From the NCBI GenBank assembly GCA_003243275.1, contig QFQR01000002.1, positions 62,001 to 126,000 on the forward strand: DNA of 64,000 nt. Reading direction: 5' to 3'. A program made the position numbers and the translations under genes. Shown here piece after piece: positions 52,170 to 60,766 of this stretch; the stretch's first letter is position 1, and each line of letters begins with the position of its first letter. Origin of the DNA: Leifsonia xyli. Lineage in GTDB: Bacteria; Actinomycetota; Actinomycetes; Actinomycetales; Microbacteriaceae. Below the pieces are notes generated by a model that was not told the DNA's origin, did not search any database, and was given only the letters and a program-made list of their open reading frames with translations.

Positions 52170-53047
52170 TGGCGCTCACCTCGCTCACCCGCACGCCGCG
52201 TCTGAACGGCACGGATGCGGCCCGCGGCCGCCCCAAGCGTCGCTTCAGCCTGTGGCACCTGGTGCTCGCCCCGATCGCGCTGCTGTTCTTCATCCCCTTC
52301 GCGCAGATGCTGCTCGCCTCGCTCTCGCCCGCCACCGAGCTCGTGAAGTTCCCGCCGCCGTTCTTCCCCTCGCGCCTCACGCTCGACGGCTTCGTGGCGC
52401 TGTTCACGCAGACCCCGATCCTGCGCTGGCTGCTCAACTCGACGATCGTGGCGGTCATCTCGATCGCCTCGCACGTCGTGCTCTGCTCGCTCGCCGGCTA
52501 CGGCTTCGCGCGGCTGCAGTTCCGCGGGCGCAATGTCGGCTTCTTCGCGATCGTCGCGACCATCATGATCCCGACGCAGCTGCTCATGATCCCGACCTAC
52601 ATCATGTTCTCCAAGCTCGGCCTTGTGAACACGCTCGCGGCGGCGTTCGTGCCGTGGCTGGCATCCGCGTTCGGCATCTTCCTGATGCGGCAGTTCTTCC
52701 TCTCGATCCCGGCCGAGATCGAGGAGGCCGCGGCGATCGACGGGGCGAACCGGCTCGAGATCTTCCTGCGCATCGTGCTGCCGCTCGCGAAGCCCGCGAT
52801 GGCGACGCTCGCGATCTTCACCCTGCTGAGCTCGTGGAACGACCTGATCTGGCCGCTCATCGCGATCAATGACGACAACTGGTTCACGGTGCAGCTCGGC
52901 ATCGCCAACTTCCAGGGCACCCGGCGCACCCAGTGGGATCTCCTGATGGCGGGCAACGTGATCGCGACCGCACCGCTCGTGCTGTTCTTCCTGTTCGCGC
53001 AGAAGCAGTTCGTGCAGACCATGAGCATGTCGGGGCTCAAGGGATGA
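52169..53047 (+). CDS. Sugar ABC transporter permease (MalG type)
   Basis: 292 residues. 'LVLAPIALLFFIPFAQMLLA', EAA loop 'IEEAAAIDGANRLEIFLRIV', and the typical end 'QKQFVQTMSMSGLKG'. ATG 52169 shares its A with the preceding stop (TGATG), and the stop overlaps the kinase ATG, so the operon is tightly coupled. Confidence 0.94.
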   Translation: MALTSLTRTPRLNGTDAARGRPKRRFSLWHLVLAPIALLFFIPFAQMLLASLSPATELVKFPPPFFPSRLTLDGFVALFTQTPILRWLLNSTIVAVISIASHVVLCSLAGYGFARLQFRGRNVGFFAIVATIMIPTQLLMIPTYIMFSKLGLVNTLAAAFVPWLASAFGIFLMRQFFLSIPAEIEEAAAIDGANRLEIFLRIVLPLAKPAMATLAIFTLLSSWNDLIWPLIAINDDNWFTVQLGIANFQGTRRTQWDLLMAGNVIATAPLVLFFLFAQKQFVQTMSMSGLKG

Positions 53048-53970
53048 CGCCGCGCGTGCTCGTGGTGGGCGATGCGAACCTCGACCTGGTGCTGCGCGGC
53101 GACGTCGCGCCTCGCTTCGGCCAGGCGGAGCAGTTGCTCGACGGCGCGGATCTGGTGCTCGGTTCGAGTGCGGGCATCTGCGCGGCGGGGCTCGCCAGGC
53201 TCGGCGTCGACACCGCGATCGTGGCGCGCGTGGGCGCCGACGTGTTCGGAGCGCGCACGCGCGAGCTGCTGGATGCGGCGGGCGTCGACACCGGCGCGCT
53301 CGCGGTGGTCGAGGCGGAGCCGACCGGGGTCTCGGTGATCCTGTCGGCACCCGACGACCGCGCGATCCTGACGCTCACGGGGGCGCTCGCGGGGCTCACT
53401 GCTGACGAGGTGCGCGCGGCCGCCGCCACCGCCACGCACCTGCACGTGGCGTCGTTCTTCCTCGTGCCGGGGCTCGCATCCGAGCTGCCGGGGGTGCTCG
53501 CCGAGCTGCGCTCGCGCGGCGTGACCACGAGCCTCGACACCAACTGGGACCCGGCCGAGCGCTGGGTCGGGGTCGCCGAGTGCCTGCCGCACCTCGATCT
53601 GCTGCTGCCGAACGCGCAGGAGGCGGTCGCGCTCGCGCGCTCGCTCGGAGACGACCCCGCGGATGCCGTGGCGGCCGCCGCCGCGCTCGCCGCCCGCGGG
53701 CCGGTGGTCGTCGTCAAGGACGGCGCATCCGGGGGCTTCGTCGTCACCCCCGACGGGAGTGTCGTGCGTGCGCCCGGCCTCGCGCTCGAGGTGGTCGACA
53801 CGACCGGGGCAGGCGACAGCTTCGACGCGGGCTTCCTCGCCGCCTGGCTCGGCGAGCGCCCCCTCGCGGAGGCCGTGCGCTGGGCCGCCGTCGCCGGCTC
53901 GCTCTCCACGCGCGGCGCGGGAGGCACGGGCGGGCAGGCCACCCTCGCCGAGGTCGAGGCCGCCGCGTGA
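53044..53970 (+). CDS. PfkB-family sugar kinase 1
   Basis: 308 residues. 'RVLVVGDANLDLVLRGD', 'GSSAGICAAGLARLG' and the anion-hole/catalytic Asp motif 'DTTGAGDSFDAGFLAAWL' are present. Family members phosphorylate hexoses, 2-keto-3-deoxy sugars or nucleosides. The substrate may be the sugar released in this operon. The first kinase in a tandem pair; coupled by ATGA to the permease and by GTGA to the next kinase. Confidence 0.9.
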   Translation: MTPRVLVVGDANLDLVLRGDVAPRFGQAEQLLDGADLVLGSSAGICAAGLARLGVDTAIVARVGADVFGARTRELLDAAGVDTGALAVVEAEPTGVSVILSAPDDRAILTLTGALAGLTADEVRAAAATATHLHVASFFLVPGLASELPGVLAELRSRGVTTSLDTNWDPAERWVGVAECLPHLDLLLPNAQEAVALARSLGDDPADAVAAAAALAARGPVVVVKDGASGGFVVTPDGSVVRAPGLALEVVDTTGAGDSFDAGFLAAWLGERPLAEAVRWAAVAGSLSTRGAGGTGGQATLAEVEAAA

Positions 53971-54902
53971 TCACCTGCCTCGGGCTCTCGCCCGCGCTGG
54001 ATGTGAGCTACGGGGTGCCCGCGCTCGAGGTGGGCGGCATCCACCGGCCCGAGTGGAAGCTCGCGCTGCCGGGCGGCAAGTCGCTCAACGTGGCTCGCGC
54101 CCTGCACACCCTCGGCGGCCGGGTGCGCGCGATCGCGCCGCTCGGCGGGGCGGTGGGCGACGGCATCCGCGAGGCGCTCGACGAGCTCGGTGTGCTCGTG
54201 GAACCGGTGCCCGCGAGCGAAGCGACGCGGATGTGCGTGAGCGTCGTCGACGCCGCCGACGGTCGCATCACCGAGTTCTACGAGCGCGTGCCCGAGCTGG
54301 ACGATGCCGCCTGGGCGGCGGTCGCGCTCGCGCTCGCGCGGGTGCGCACCGGCTGGCTCGCCGTCTCGGGCTCGGTGCCCGACGCGCGCGCCGATGCGCT
54401 CGCGTCGGCGCTCGCGGACGCGGCGGATCGCGGGGTGCGGATCGCGGTCGACCTGCGCGGGGCTGCGCTCGCCGCGGTGCTCGCGCGCACCCGCCCGCAG
54501 CTCGTGAAGGTCAACCGGGCCGAGGCGGAGGAGGCCGTCGGTGCGGGGGAGCTCGGCGCTCTCGCCGGCCGCCTGCGGGAGCGCGGCGCGGCCGTCGCGA
54601 TCGTGACGGATGGCGCATCCGGCTCGCTCGGGATGGATGCCGAGGGCGCCTGGCGCGTCACCTCGCCGCCCGTCGGCCGCTACACGGTCGGCGCGGGCGA
54701 CACCTTCCTCGCCGGACTGCTGCTCGCGCTCGACGGGGGCATCGCGCTCCCCGAGGCGCTGCGTTCGGCATCCGCGGTCGCCGCCGCCAACACGCTGCGG
54801 CCGGGTGCCGCCGTCTTCGACCCCGCCGATGCCGCGCCGCTCGCCGCCCGCATCGAGGTGCGCTTCCTCGCCGCCGCCGCGGAGGCGGGTGCGGATGCGT
54901 GA
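53967..54902 (+). CDS. PfkB-family kinase 2, probable tagatose-6-phosphate/1-phosphofructokinase type
   Basis: 311 residues. 'LSPALDVSYGVPAL', 'LPGGKSLNVARALHTLGGRV' and 'VGRYTVGAGDTFLAGLLLAL' match the FruK/LacC branch, which adds the second phosphate to fructose-1-phosphate or tagatose-6-phosphate. With the class-II aldolase this gives a full tagatose-6-phosphate path. GTG 53967 overlaps the previous stop. Palindrome B2 begins 7 bases after its stop codon. Confidence 0.88.
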   Translation: MITCLGLSPALDVSYGVPALEVGGIHRPEWKLALPGGKSLNVARALHTLGGRVRAIAPLGGAVGDGIREALDELGVLVEPVPASEATRMCVSVVDAADGRITEFYERVPELDDAAWAAVALALARVRTGWLAVSGSVPDARADALASALADAADRGVRIAVDLRGAALAAVLARTRPQLVKVNRAEAEEAVGAGELGALAGRLRERGAAVAIVTDGASGSLGMDAEGAWRVTSPPVGRYTVGAGDTFLAGLLLALDGGIALPEALRSASAVAAANTLRPGAAVFDPADAAPLAARIEVRFLAAAAEAGADA

Positions 54903-56703
54903 GCACTCGCGTGTGTTGCGGTTTCGGCGAGATGTGCGCCGCGCGCGCGGCACATCTCGCCGAAACCGCAACACACGCACCCGGCTCGGCCTCGCGATCG
55001 CCGCGGCGGCCGCGCTCGCGCTCGCGGGCTGCACGGTGAGCGCGCCCGGGCCGCTGCCCACCGCGGGCGGCGACGGCATCGACCTCGACGTCGGGCCACG
55101 GCATCCCTTCGTCGACGCGGGCGCCGCCGGCGTCACGATCGCCGACGGCGACGACTGGTCGCTGCCCGACTGGGTGCGTCCCGCCCCGAACTCGGGCTAC
55201 TTCTCGGAGGATGCCGACGCATCCGAGCTGGTCGCCGTGCGGAGCGTCGACCTCAGCTGGCGGCAGCTGCGGCCGACCGAGGCGACGGCGCTCGACACCA
55301 CCTCATCCGGCTCCGCCCAGGGCATGGACTTCGACTCGCTCGACGCGCAGCTGCGCCAGCCAGGCGACTTCTGGATGCGCATCTTCGCGAGCGGCGAGGA
55401 CTGGGCGCCCGAGTGGGTCGCCACGAAATGCCAGGTTGCGAGCGTCGGCCCCGACTACGACGGCCAGCGCCACCTCCCGATCTGGAACGAGTGCGTGTGG
55501 AGCGCGCTGCTCGACACCTACCGCGAGCTGTTCGTGAACCGCGGGCTCGCCGCCGATCCGCGACTGCGGTTCATCTACGTGCCTGGCGCCTTCACCTGGG
55601 CCGAGTTCGACTACGAGATGGTGAGCGCCGCCGTCGACGCGGGCCAGCTCGACGAGCAGGCCTACCTCGACTGGTACTCCCACGCCTGGAGCGACCTCGT
55701 GACGCTCTTCGGCGACAACGCGAACAAGCTCGTCTTCACGGGCGAGGACTACCCGTTCGGGCCCTTCGGCGCGGCCGACGACCTGCTCGCGAAGCAGGCG
55801 GTGGATGCCGGGATGGGCATCCGCACCGGGATCACCGAGCTCTCCAACTTCCATCTGAGCGAGGCGCCCGCCTACGGCTCGAGCATCCAGCCGAACGGGC
55901 ATCTGGTCGTCGACGAGACGCTTCCCATCCACTCGGGGCGCTACGTCGTGGCGACCGAGAACGAGTGCTTCACCGACTGCGGCTACACGACCGACGACCC
56001 GTACTACGCCGTGCGGCAGGCGAACCTGAAGGCGCTGCAGCTGCGCATGAACTGGATGTACGTCGTGCCTGGCCCCTCCTATATGGCCGAGTATCCCGAG
56101 CAGTGGGACTGGCTGCGGCTGTCGCTCGGCCAGACCGCGGCGACCTCGGCGGATGCCTGGGCCGCGTTCCGCGACGCGGAGGACACCTACTGGTCCGACC
56201 CCGAGTCTGGCCCGTTCGGCGACCCGGCTTCGTGGCCGAGTCGCCCCTACGTGCGCAACCTGGAGCGCTGGCTCGTGCAGGTGGACGAGCCGGGCTCGGT
56301 CGCCCACCGCACCGAGGTCGACGTTCACCGGGAGGTGTTCGAGGAGGACAACGGCACCGCCTACGAGGGACTGTCGACGGATGTCGCGGCCGGTGACACG
56401 GGCTTCGCGCTCGACGTGGATGCGCGGTTCGCGGCCGCCGCATCCGGTCGCGCGGTGCTCAAGGTGACCTACCTCGACGCGGGCTCCGGGTCGTTCGTCA
56501 TCGACACGGCCGCGGGGCCGTCAGCGGCGGTCGCGCGCACCGGCTCGGGCACCTGGCGCACCGCGACGATCGCGCTCCCCGACGGGGCCCTCGCCGCATC
56601 CGCCGGATCCCCGGCCCGCCTGCGCATCTCGCTCACCTCCGGCGCCGACGACCTCGCGGTGCGCTTCGCCCGCCTCGTGCGCGTCTCGCCCGCCGCTAGC
56701 TGA
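54895..56703 (+). CDS. Glycosidase-like lipoprotein with palindrome-coded signal region
   Basis: 602 residues from ATG 54895, which overlaps the kinase stop by 8 bases. The lipobox 'LALAGC' gives Cys46. The signal region before the hydrophobic core is 30 residues with 13 Arg, and residues about 5-28 are coded by palindrome B2; GTG 54913 or 54934 are other possible starts. The mature part begins 'PGPLPTAGGDG' and looks like a TIM-barrel glycosidase: 'VDLSWRQLRPTE', 'FWMRIFASGEDWAPEW', 'LVFTGEDYPFGPFG', 'GIRTGITELSNFHLSE', followed by a C-terminal beta domain near residues 470-600. I do not recognise the family for certain. Last gene of the sugar operon, anchored outside the cell; may cleave the polymer whose products are imported. 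Confidence 0.7.
   Translation: MREHSRVLRFRRDVRRARGTSRRNRNTRTRLGLAIAAAAALALAGCTVSAPGPLPTAGGDGIDLDVGPRHPFVDAGAAGVTIADGDDWSLPDWVRPAPNSGYFSEDADASELVAVRSVDLSWRQLRPTEATALDTTSSGSAQGMDFDSLDAQLRQPGDFWMRIFASGEDWAPEWVATKCQVASVGPDYDGQRHLPIWNECVWSALLDTYRELFVNRGLAADPRLRFIYVPGAFTWAEFDYEMVSAAVDAGQLDEQAYLDWYSHAWSDLVTLFGDNANKLVFTGEDYPFGPFGAADDLLAKQAVDAGMGIRTGITELSNFHLSEAPAYGSSIQPNGHLVVDETLPIHSGRYVVATENECFTDCGYTTDDPYYAVRQANLKALQLRMNWMYVVPGPSYMAEYPEQWDWLRLSLGQTAATSADAWAAFRDAEDTYWSDPESGPFGDPASWPSRPYVRNLERWLVQVDEPGSVAHRTEVDVHREVFEEDNGTAYEGLSTDVAAGDTGFALDVDARFAAAASGRAVLKVTYLDAGSGSFVIDTAAGPSAAVARTGSGTWRTATIALPDGALAASAGSPARLRISLTSGADDLAVRFARLVRVSPAAS
54909..54978. repeat. Palindrome B2 (family B), inside the lipoprotein reading frame
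   Basis: Perfect 28-bp arms 54909-54936 and 54951-54978 with a GC-only 14-base centre. Compared with B1 and B3 the arm reads GGCGAGATGTG, not GGCGCTATGTG, and the partner arm has the matching CACATCTCGCC, so pairing is kept. Confidence 0.93.
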
Positions 56704-56730
56704 CCCTCCCCTTCGCCCGACAATCCCCCG

Positions 56731-57510
56731 CTACGCCGCGAAGGCACCGGGGGTGGTGCCGAGCACGCGGCGGAAGTGGCGGGTGAGGTGGGCCTGATCG
56801 TGGAAGCCGGCGGCGATAGCCGCCTCGGCCGGTGAGACACCGGCGAGCAGCAGACGGCGGGCCCGGTCGACGCGACGGCCCGTCACGTATTGGTGCGGGG
56901 GGATGCCGTAGCTCTGCGAGAACACCCGGACGAGGTGGCTCGGATGCGCGCCGAGCATCCGTCCCGCCTCCCGCATCGTGAGGTTGTCGAGCGGGCGCTC
57001 ATCGAGCATCCGCCGCAGCCGACGGGCGAGCGGTGCATCGCGCAGCCGTGGTGTCGTGGCCGCTCCGTACTGTGCTGCCGCGGCCTCGCGCACAGCGAGC
57101 ACGCCGAACTCGGCCGCCATCGCGTCGGCGGGATGCGTGAGCGCGTCGTGGAGCGCGGCGACGATCGCGAGGGTGCGTGGGTCGCGCAGCACCGGGGAGG
57201 TGGCGGCGGCGTCGGCCGCGCGCTGCGGGAGCCAATCCCGGTCGAGGTAGAGCACCCTCTTGCGGAACGGCACCCCGTCGACGGCCGAGCGGCCGTCGTG
57301 CGGAACCTGCGGCGGCAGCACGGTGACGGCGGTCGGGGTCGCGTGGTGTCGCCCGTGGTCGAGCTCGTAGGCGACCGCGCCCTCGTCGATGAGGAGCACC
57401 GTCCAGTCGTCGTGCACGTGCGCCGGGTAGGCGTGGTGCGCGAAGGTGGCGTGCAGCACCTCGTTGACCCCCGGAACATCGGGGTGCCAGGCCCGCACCG
57501 ACTCGCTCAT
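56731..57510 (-). CDS. AraC-family regulator
   Basis: 259 residues. An N-terminal cupin ('HHAYPAHVHDDWTVLLIDEG') is followed by two helix-turn-helix units: 'LTMREAGRMLGAHPSHLVRV' and 'SPAEAAIAAGFHDQAHLTRH'. ATG 57510 was chosen over a longer frame that crosses the divergent gene. The cupin suggests a small ligand. It is divergent from a DUF2000 gene, a pairing I recall in relatives, and probably controls it. Confidence 0.92.
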   Translation of the reverse strand: MSESVRAWHPDVPGVNEVLHATFAHHAYPAHVHDDWTVLLIDEGAVAYELDHGRHHATPTAVTVLPPQVPHDGRSAVDGVPFRKRVLYLDRDWLPQRAADAAATSPVLRDPRTLAIVAALHDALTHPADAMAAEFGVLAVREAAAAQYGAATTPRLRDAPLARRLRRMLDERPLDNLTMREAGRMLGAHPSHLVRVFSQSYGIPPHQYVTGRRVDRARRLLLAGVSPAEAAIAAGFHDQAHLTRHFRRVLGTTPGAFAA

Positions 57511-57559
57511 GCAAGGAACGTACAAGACCCGAGGCGCGTGATCGATCCATGCTGGGCAG

Positions 57560-58003
57560 ATGGACGTGACCGTCGAGCCGGATGAGCAGACCGTACGCTT
57601 CGACACCAAGGCGGTGGTCGTGCTGCGGGAGGGGCTCGCCCCGTGGCAGGAGCTCAACGTGACGGCGTTCCTGATGAGCGGCATCGCGACGAGCGAGGCC
57701 GACCTCGTCGGGGAGCCCTACCGCGACGCCGAGGGCAACAGCTACCTGCCGATGCTGCGTCAGCCGGTGCTCGTGCTCTCGGCGCCGGGCGAGGTGCTCG
57801 CCACCGCCCGCGAGCGCGCGCTCGGGCGCGGCATCCCGCTCGCGATCTACACCCGCGAGTTGTTCACGACGGGGCACGACGCGGCGAACCGGGCGGCCGT
57901 GGCCGCGGTCGCCCCTGGCTCGCTCGATCTCGTCGGTATCGGGATGCGCGGGCCGCGCAACGTCGTCGACCGGATCGTGAAGGGTGCCCGGATGCACGCC
58001 TGA
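57560..58003 (+). CDS. DUF2000 family protein
   Basis: 147 residues. 'FDTKAVVVLREGLAPWQELN' and then 'VTAFLMSGIA' with 'LPMLRQPVLVLSA' identify DUF2000, a small cytosolic family related to peptidyl-tRNA hydrolase-like folds. Function unknown. ATG 57560, divergent from the AraC regulator. Confidence 0.88.
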   Translation: MDVTVEPDEQTVRFDTKAVVVLREGLAPWQELNVTAFLMSGIATSEADLVGEPYRDAEGNSYLPMLRQPVLVLSAPGEVLATARERALGRGIPLAIYTRELFTTGHDAANRAAVAAVAPGSLDLVGIGMRGPRNVVDRIVKGARMHA

Positions 58004-58045
58004 CCCCGCCGCTGCTCGAGGCCCGCGCGGCTCACCCCTCCCTCG

Positions 58046-58104
58046 CTGAGTGGTCGGTTTCTGGCCTCAAACCGCCGGTTTGAGGCCAGAAACCGACCAC
58101 TCAG
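58046..58104. repeat. Palindrome A5 (family A)
   Basis: Perfect 29-bp arms 58046-58074 and 58076-58104 around a central C. It lies 43 bases after the DUF2000 stop codon and upstream of the carboxypeptidase gene. Confidence 0.95.
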
Positions 58105-58178
58105 GGCCGGGGCGCGCGGGAGCTCCCGGCATCGACGGTGGCAGGATGGGATCCCTGACTCGGGATCGAGGTGGCGGA

Positions 58179-59528
58179 GTGTCGGATCGCGGTGACCCGT
58201 CGGATGGCGTCGGCCGCCTCTCCGAGCTGATGTCCCAGGCTGAGTACGCTGCCGAGCTCGACTCACCCGCGCCGGTGGACCCCGCGCTGGCCCGCCGCAG
58301 ACGCCGTCGCCGCCGACTCACCACCGCGATCGTCGCCGTCGTGCTGCTCGGACTCCTCGGCGGCTACGTCGGCTACGCCCTCACCGCCCCGCTCCCGGGC
58401 GCGGTCGGCGCGGTGACGCTGCCCACCGCATCCCCCGGCCCGGCGGCGGCCGTCGCGCTGCCCGTCGACGGCGTCTACGGCCTCAGCGTCACGGGAGGCG
58501 CCGACTTCCTCGGCCCGGGCGGTGGCCCGCTCTCCACCATCAGCGCCGACCAGGCACTCCCGATCGCGAGCATCACGAAGATCATCACGGCCCTCGTCAT
58601 CCTCGACAAGAAGCCGCTCAGCGGCCCCGACGACCCCGGCCCCACGATCACCTTCAGCAAGGCCGACCACGACCTCTACGACGCCTACTACGTGCAGGGC
58701 GCGACGATCGCCGCGATGCCCACCGGCAGCACGATGTCGCTGCACGACGCGCTCGAGCTGATGCTCGTCGTCTCCGCCACCAACTACGCGGATGCCGTGT
58801 CCACCTGGGCATTCGGCTCCCGTTCGGCGTTCCTCGTGGCGACGAAGAGCTGGCTCGCCGCGAACGGTTTCGCTCAGACGCGGGTCGTCGAGCCGACCGG
58901 AATCGACCCTGGCAACACGAGCACCCCGAGCGAGCTCATCGCGCTCGGCAAGCTCGCGATGGCCAACCCGGTGATCGCCGCGCTCGTGGCGATGCCGGCC
59001 CTCGACGTGCCGGGGTTCGCCGGGCAGAGCAACACCAACGCCCTGCTGGGGGTGGACGGCATCCGCGGCATCAAGACGGGAACGCTCGACACCGCGAACC
59101 TGCTGTTCTCCTCGCAACTGGATGTCGGCACCGGCGAGCCGCTCGAGCTGACCGGCGTCGTGCTCGGAGCCTTCTCCCGCGACAGTCTCGACGCCGAGGT
59201 GCGCGCCTGGCTCGACAGCATCCGGGCCGGTTTTCACGAGGTGACGGCCAACGAGCAGGATGCCGTGGTCGGCACCTACACGACCCCCTGGGGCGCGAAG
59301 GCGCGCGTGGTGCTGCCCGAGAAGGCCGCCCTGCTGACCTGGTCGGACACCCCGGTGACCGCCACGATGACCGAGCTGCGGCTCGTGACGGGGGAGAAGG
59401 GCGAGCAGGTGGGCAAGCTCACCTGGACGGCCGGTTCCCGCACGGTGACGGTGCCGGTCGTGCTCGACCAGACCATCGCGCCGCCCGACCAGTGGTGGCG
59501 CCTCACCCACCCCTTCGAGCTGGGCTAG
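58179..59528 (+). CDS. Serine-type D-Ala-D-Ala carboxypeptidase (PBP, S11 family)
   Basis: 449 residues from GTG 58179 (GAGGTGG upstream); ATG 58146 is a longer option. A cytoplasmic tail with a run of eight Arg is followed by one membrane helix (about 47-70). The catalytic SxxK is 'SITK' (Ser131, Lys134), 'SATN' stands near the SxN position and 'GIKTGTLDTA' is the KTG motif. It trims the terminal D-Ala of peptidoglycan stem peptides outside the membrane. The C-terminal beta domain ends 'PPDQWWRLTHPFELG'. The SxN triad member is atypical. Confidence 0.87.
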   Translation: MSDRGDPSDGVGRLSELMSQAEYAAELDSPAPVDPALARRRRRRRRLTTAIVAVVLLGLLGGYVGYALTAPLPGAVGAVTLPTASPGPAAAVALPVDGVYGLSVTGGADFLGPGGGPLSTISADQALPIASITKIITALVILDKKPLSGPDDPGPTITFSKADHDLYDAYYVQGATIAAMPTGSTMSLHDALELMLVVSATNYADAVSTWAFGSRSAFLVATKSWLAANGFAQTRVVEPTGIDPGNTSTPSELIALGKLAMANPVIAALVAMPALDVPGFAGQSNTNALLGVDGIRGIKTGTLDTANLLFSSQLDVGTGEPLELTGVVLGAFSRDSLDAEVRAWLDSIRAGFHEVTANEQDAVVGTYTTPWGAKARVVLPEKAALLTWSDTPVTATMTELRLVTGEKGEQVGKLTWTAGSRTVTVPVVLDQTIAPPDQWWRLTHPFELG

Positions 59529-59543
59529 CCTCCCGCCCTCTCT

Positions 59544-59614
59544 CCTTCGCTGAGTGGTCGGTTTCTGGCCTCAAATACTCAGAATGAGGCCAGGAACCGA
59601 CCACTCAGCGAAGG
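59544..59614. repeat. Palindrome A6 (family A, changed centre)
   Basis: 30-bp arms 59544-59573 and 59585-59614 with one mismatch; the usual AAACCG-C-CGGTTT centre is replaced by AATACTCAGAA. It lies between the convergent carboxypeptidase and HxlR genes. Confidence 0.93.
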
Positions 59615-59624
59615 GGGGGCGCGA

Positions 59625-60266
59625 CTACGCCGCGAGGTGGAACGTCGTCGCGAAACGGTCGAGCAGCGCGTCCGGGCCGTGCAGCACCTCGACGACGCCC
59701 GAGGCGATGGCGCGCGCGGGCGCCAGCTCGCCCGAGATCAGCCGCCGGATGCCGGGCCCGGCCGCGAAGGCGAGGTCGGCCGATCCGCCCCCGCGTGCCA
59801 CATCGAGGTGCGCCCCGTCGACCCGGATGAGCAGCTCGGCAGGCCCGAGGGCGGCGGCGTAGGCCGTCGCGGGCAGCGCCGCAGCGGCCTCCGCCCGGAA
59901 CGCCGTTCGCAGCGCCATCGTCATCGAGTCGGCCGTCATCACCTGATCGTCGCGCGCCTCGCCCATCGCCTTGAACCCCCAGGCGCCGAGCGCGAGCACC
60001 ACGGGCTCGAGCTCGCGGCCGTAGGGGGTCAGCTCGTACACGACGACGCGCGAGCGCGGGGCGCGGCGGATGATGCCCGCCTCCTGCAGCTCCTTGAGCC
60101 TCGTCGCGAGGATGTTGCTCGGGATGCGCGGCAGCCCCGCGGCGAGCTCTCCGTAGCGCCGCGGCCCGACCAGCAGGTCGCGCACGATGAGCATGGCCCA
60201 GCGCTCGCCGACCAGCTCGAGCGCTCGCGTGACGCCGCAGTACTGCCCGTAGTCGCGCGCGGCCAC
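59625..60266 (-). CDS. HxlR-family regulator with C-terminal extra domain
   Basis: 213 residues from GTG 60266. 'YCGVTRALELVGERWAMLIV', 'LPRIPSNILATRLKELQEAG', 'VVVYELTPYGRELEPVV' are HxlR marks. About 110 further residues ('ADSMTMALRTAFRAEAAAAL', 'ELLIRVDGAHLDVARGG') form a SCP2-like sterol-carrier domain, as in longer HxlR proteins. It follows the VOC gene by 2 bases and probably regulates it. Confidence 0.9.
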   Translation of the reverse strand: MAARDYGQYCGVTRALELVGERWAMLIVRDLLVGPRRYGELAAGLPRIPSNILATRLKELQEAGIIRRAPRSRVVVYELTPYGRELEPVVLALGAWGFKAMGEARDDQVMTADSMTMALRTAFRAEAAAALPATAYAAALGPAELLIRVDGAHLDVARGGGSADLAFAAGPGIRRLISGELAPARAIASGVVEVLHGPDALLDRFATTFHLAA

Positions 60267-60268
60267 GC

Positions 60269-60703
60269 TCAGGCCTGATCGGCCAGGAACGCCTCCGGAC
60301 CCTTCTCGGCGGCGACCGGGTCCATCCAGCCGAACTCGAGCATGTTGCCGTCGGGGTCGGTGAGCTGGCGCTGGTACATGAAGCCGTAGTCGGCGGCCGG
60401 ACGATCCTCGGTCCCGCCGGCGGCGAGGCCGTTCGCAACCGCCTGGTCGACCGCATCCCGGGTGTCGAGGAAGATCGCGGTCGATACCGACACGGCCGCC
60501 GCGGGGTCGCCGATGGGTCGGTCGGTGAAGGTCTGGAAGAAGTCGCGCACCAGGATCATGAAGTAGCTGTGGTCGTCTTCGACGACGACGCAGGCCGCGT
60601 TGTGGTCGGTGAACATCGGGTTGATGCGGAACCCGAGCGCCGTGTAGAAGGCCTTCGCGCGGTCCAGGTCGGTCACCGGCAGGTTGACGAACATCGAGGT
60701 CAT
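60269..60703 (-). CDS. VOC (glyoxalase/bleomycin-resistance) family protein
   Basis: 144 residues. 'FVNLPVTDLDRAKAFYTALG' and 'QLTDPDGNMLEFGWMDP' are the two VOC beta-alpha-beta marks. ATG 60703 has AAGGAGCC upstream. Possible lyase, dioxygenase-like or binding protein. It forms an operon with the HxlR regulator, and an operator-like CTTG...CAAG palindrome lies at 60744-60758. Confidence 0.9.
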   Translation of the reverse strand: MTSMFVNLPVTDLDRAKAFYTALGFRINPMFTDHNAACVVVEDDHSYFMILVRDFFQTFTDRPIGDPAAAVSVSTAIFLDTRDAVDQAVANGLAAGGTEDRPAADYGFMYQRQLTDPDGNMLEFGWMDPVAAEKGPEAFLADQA

Positions 60704-60743
60704 GGGGGCTCCTTCGTGGGTTCCGATCGGGACGTCGCCCATG

Positions 60744-60758
60744 CTTGCAAAAAACAAG
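60744..60758. promoter_or_regulatory. Probable HxlR operator before the VOC operon
   Basis: CTTG-CAAAAAA-CAAG, an AT-rich palindrome in GC-rich DNA, 41 bases upstream of the VOC start. The base composition and position suggest a regulator site over the promoter. Confidence 0.5.
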
Positions 60759-60766
60759 TGGAGGTG

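Noticed and set aside
58050..58178. Longer N-terminus of the carboxypeptidase starting inside palindrome A5
   Set aside because: The extension is coded by the repeat ('MVGFWPQTAGLRPETDHSG') and the same peptide appears wherever the repeat occurs; a GTG with ribosome site at 58179 is better.
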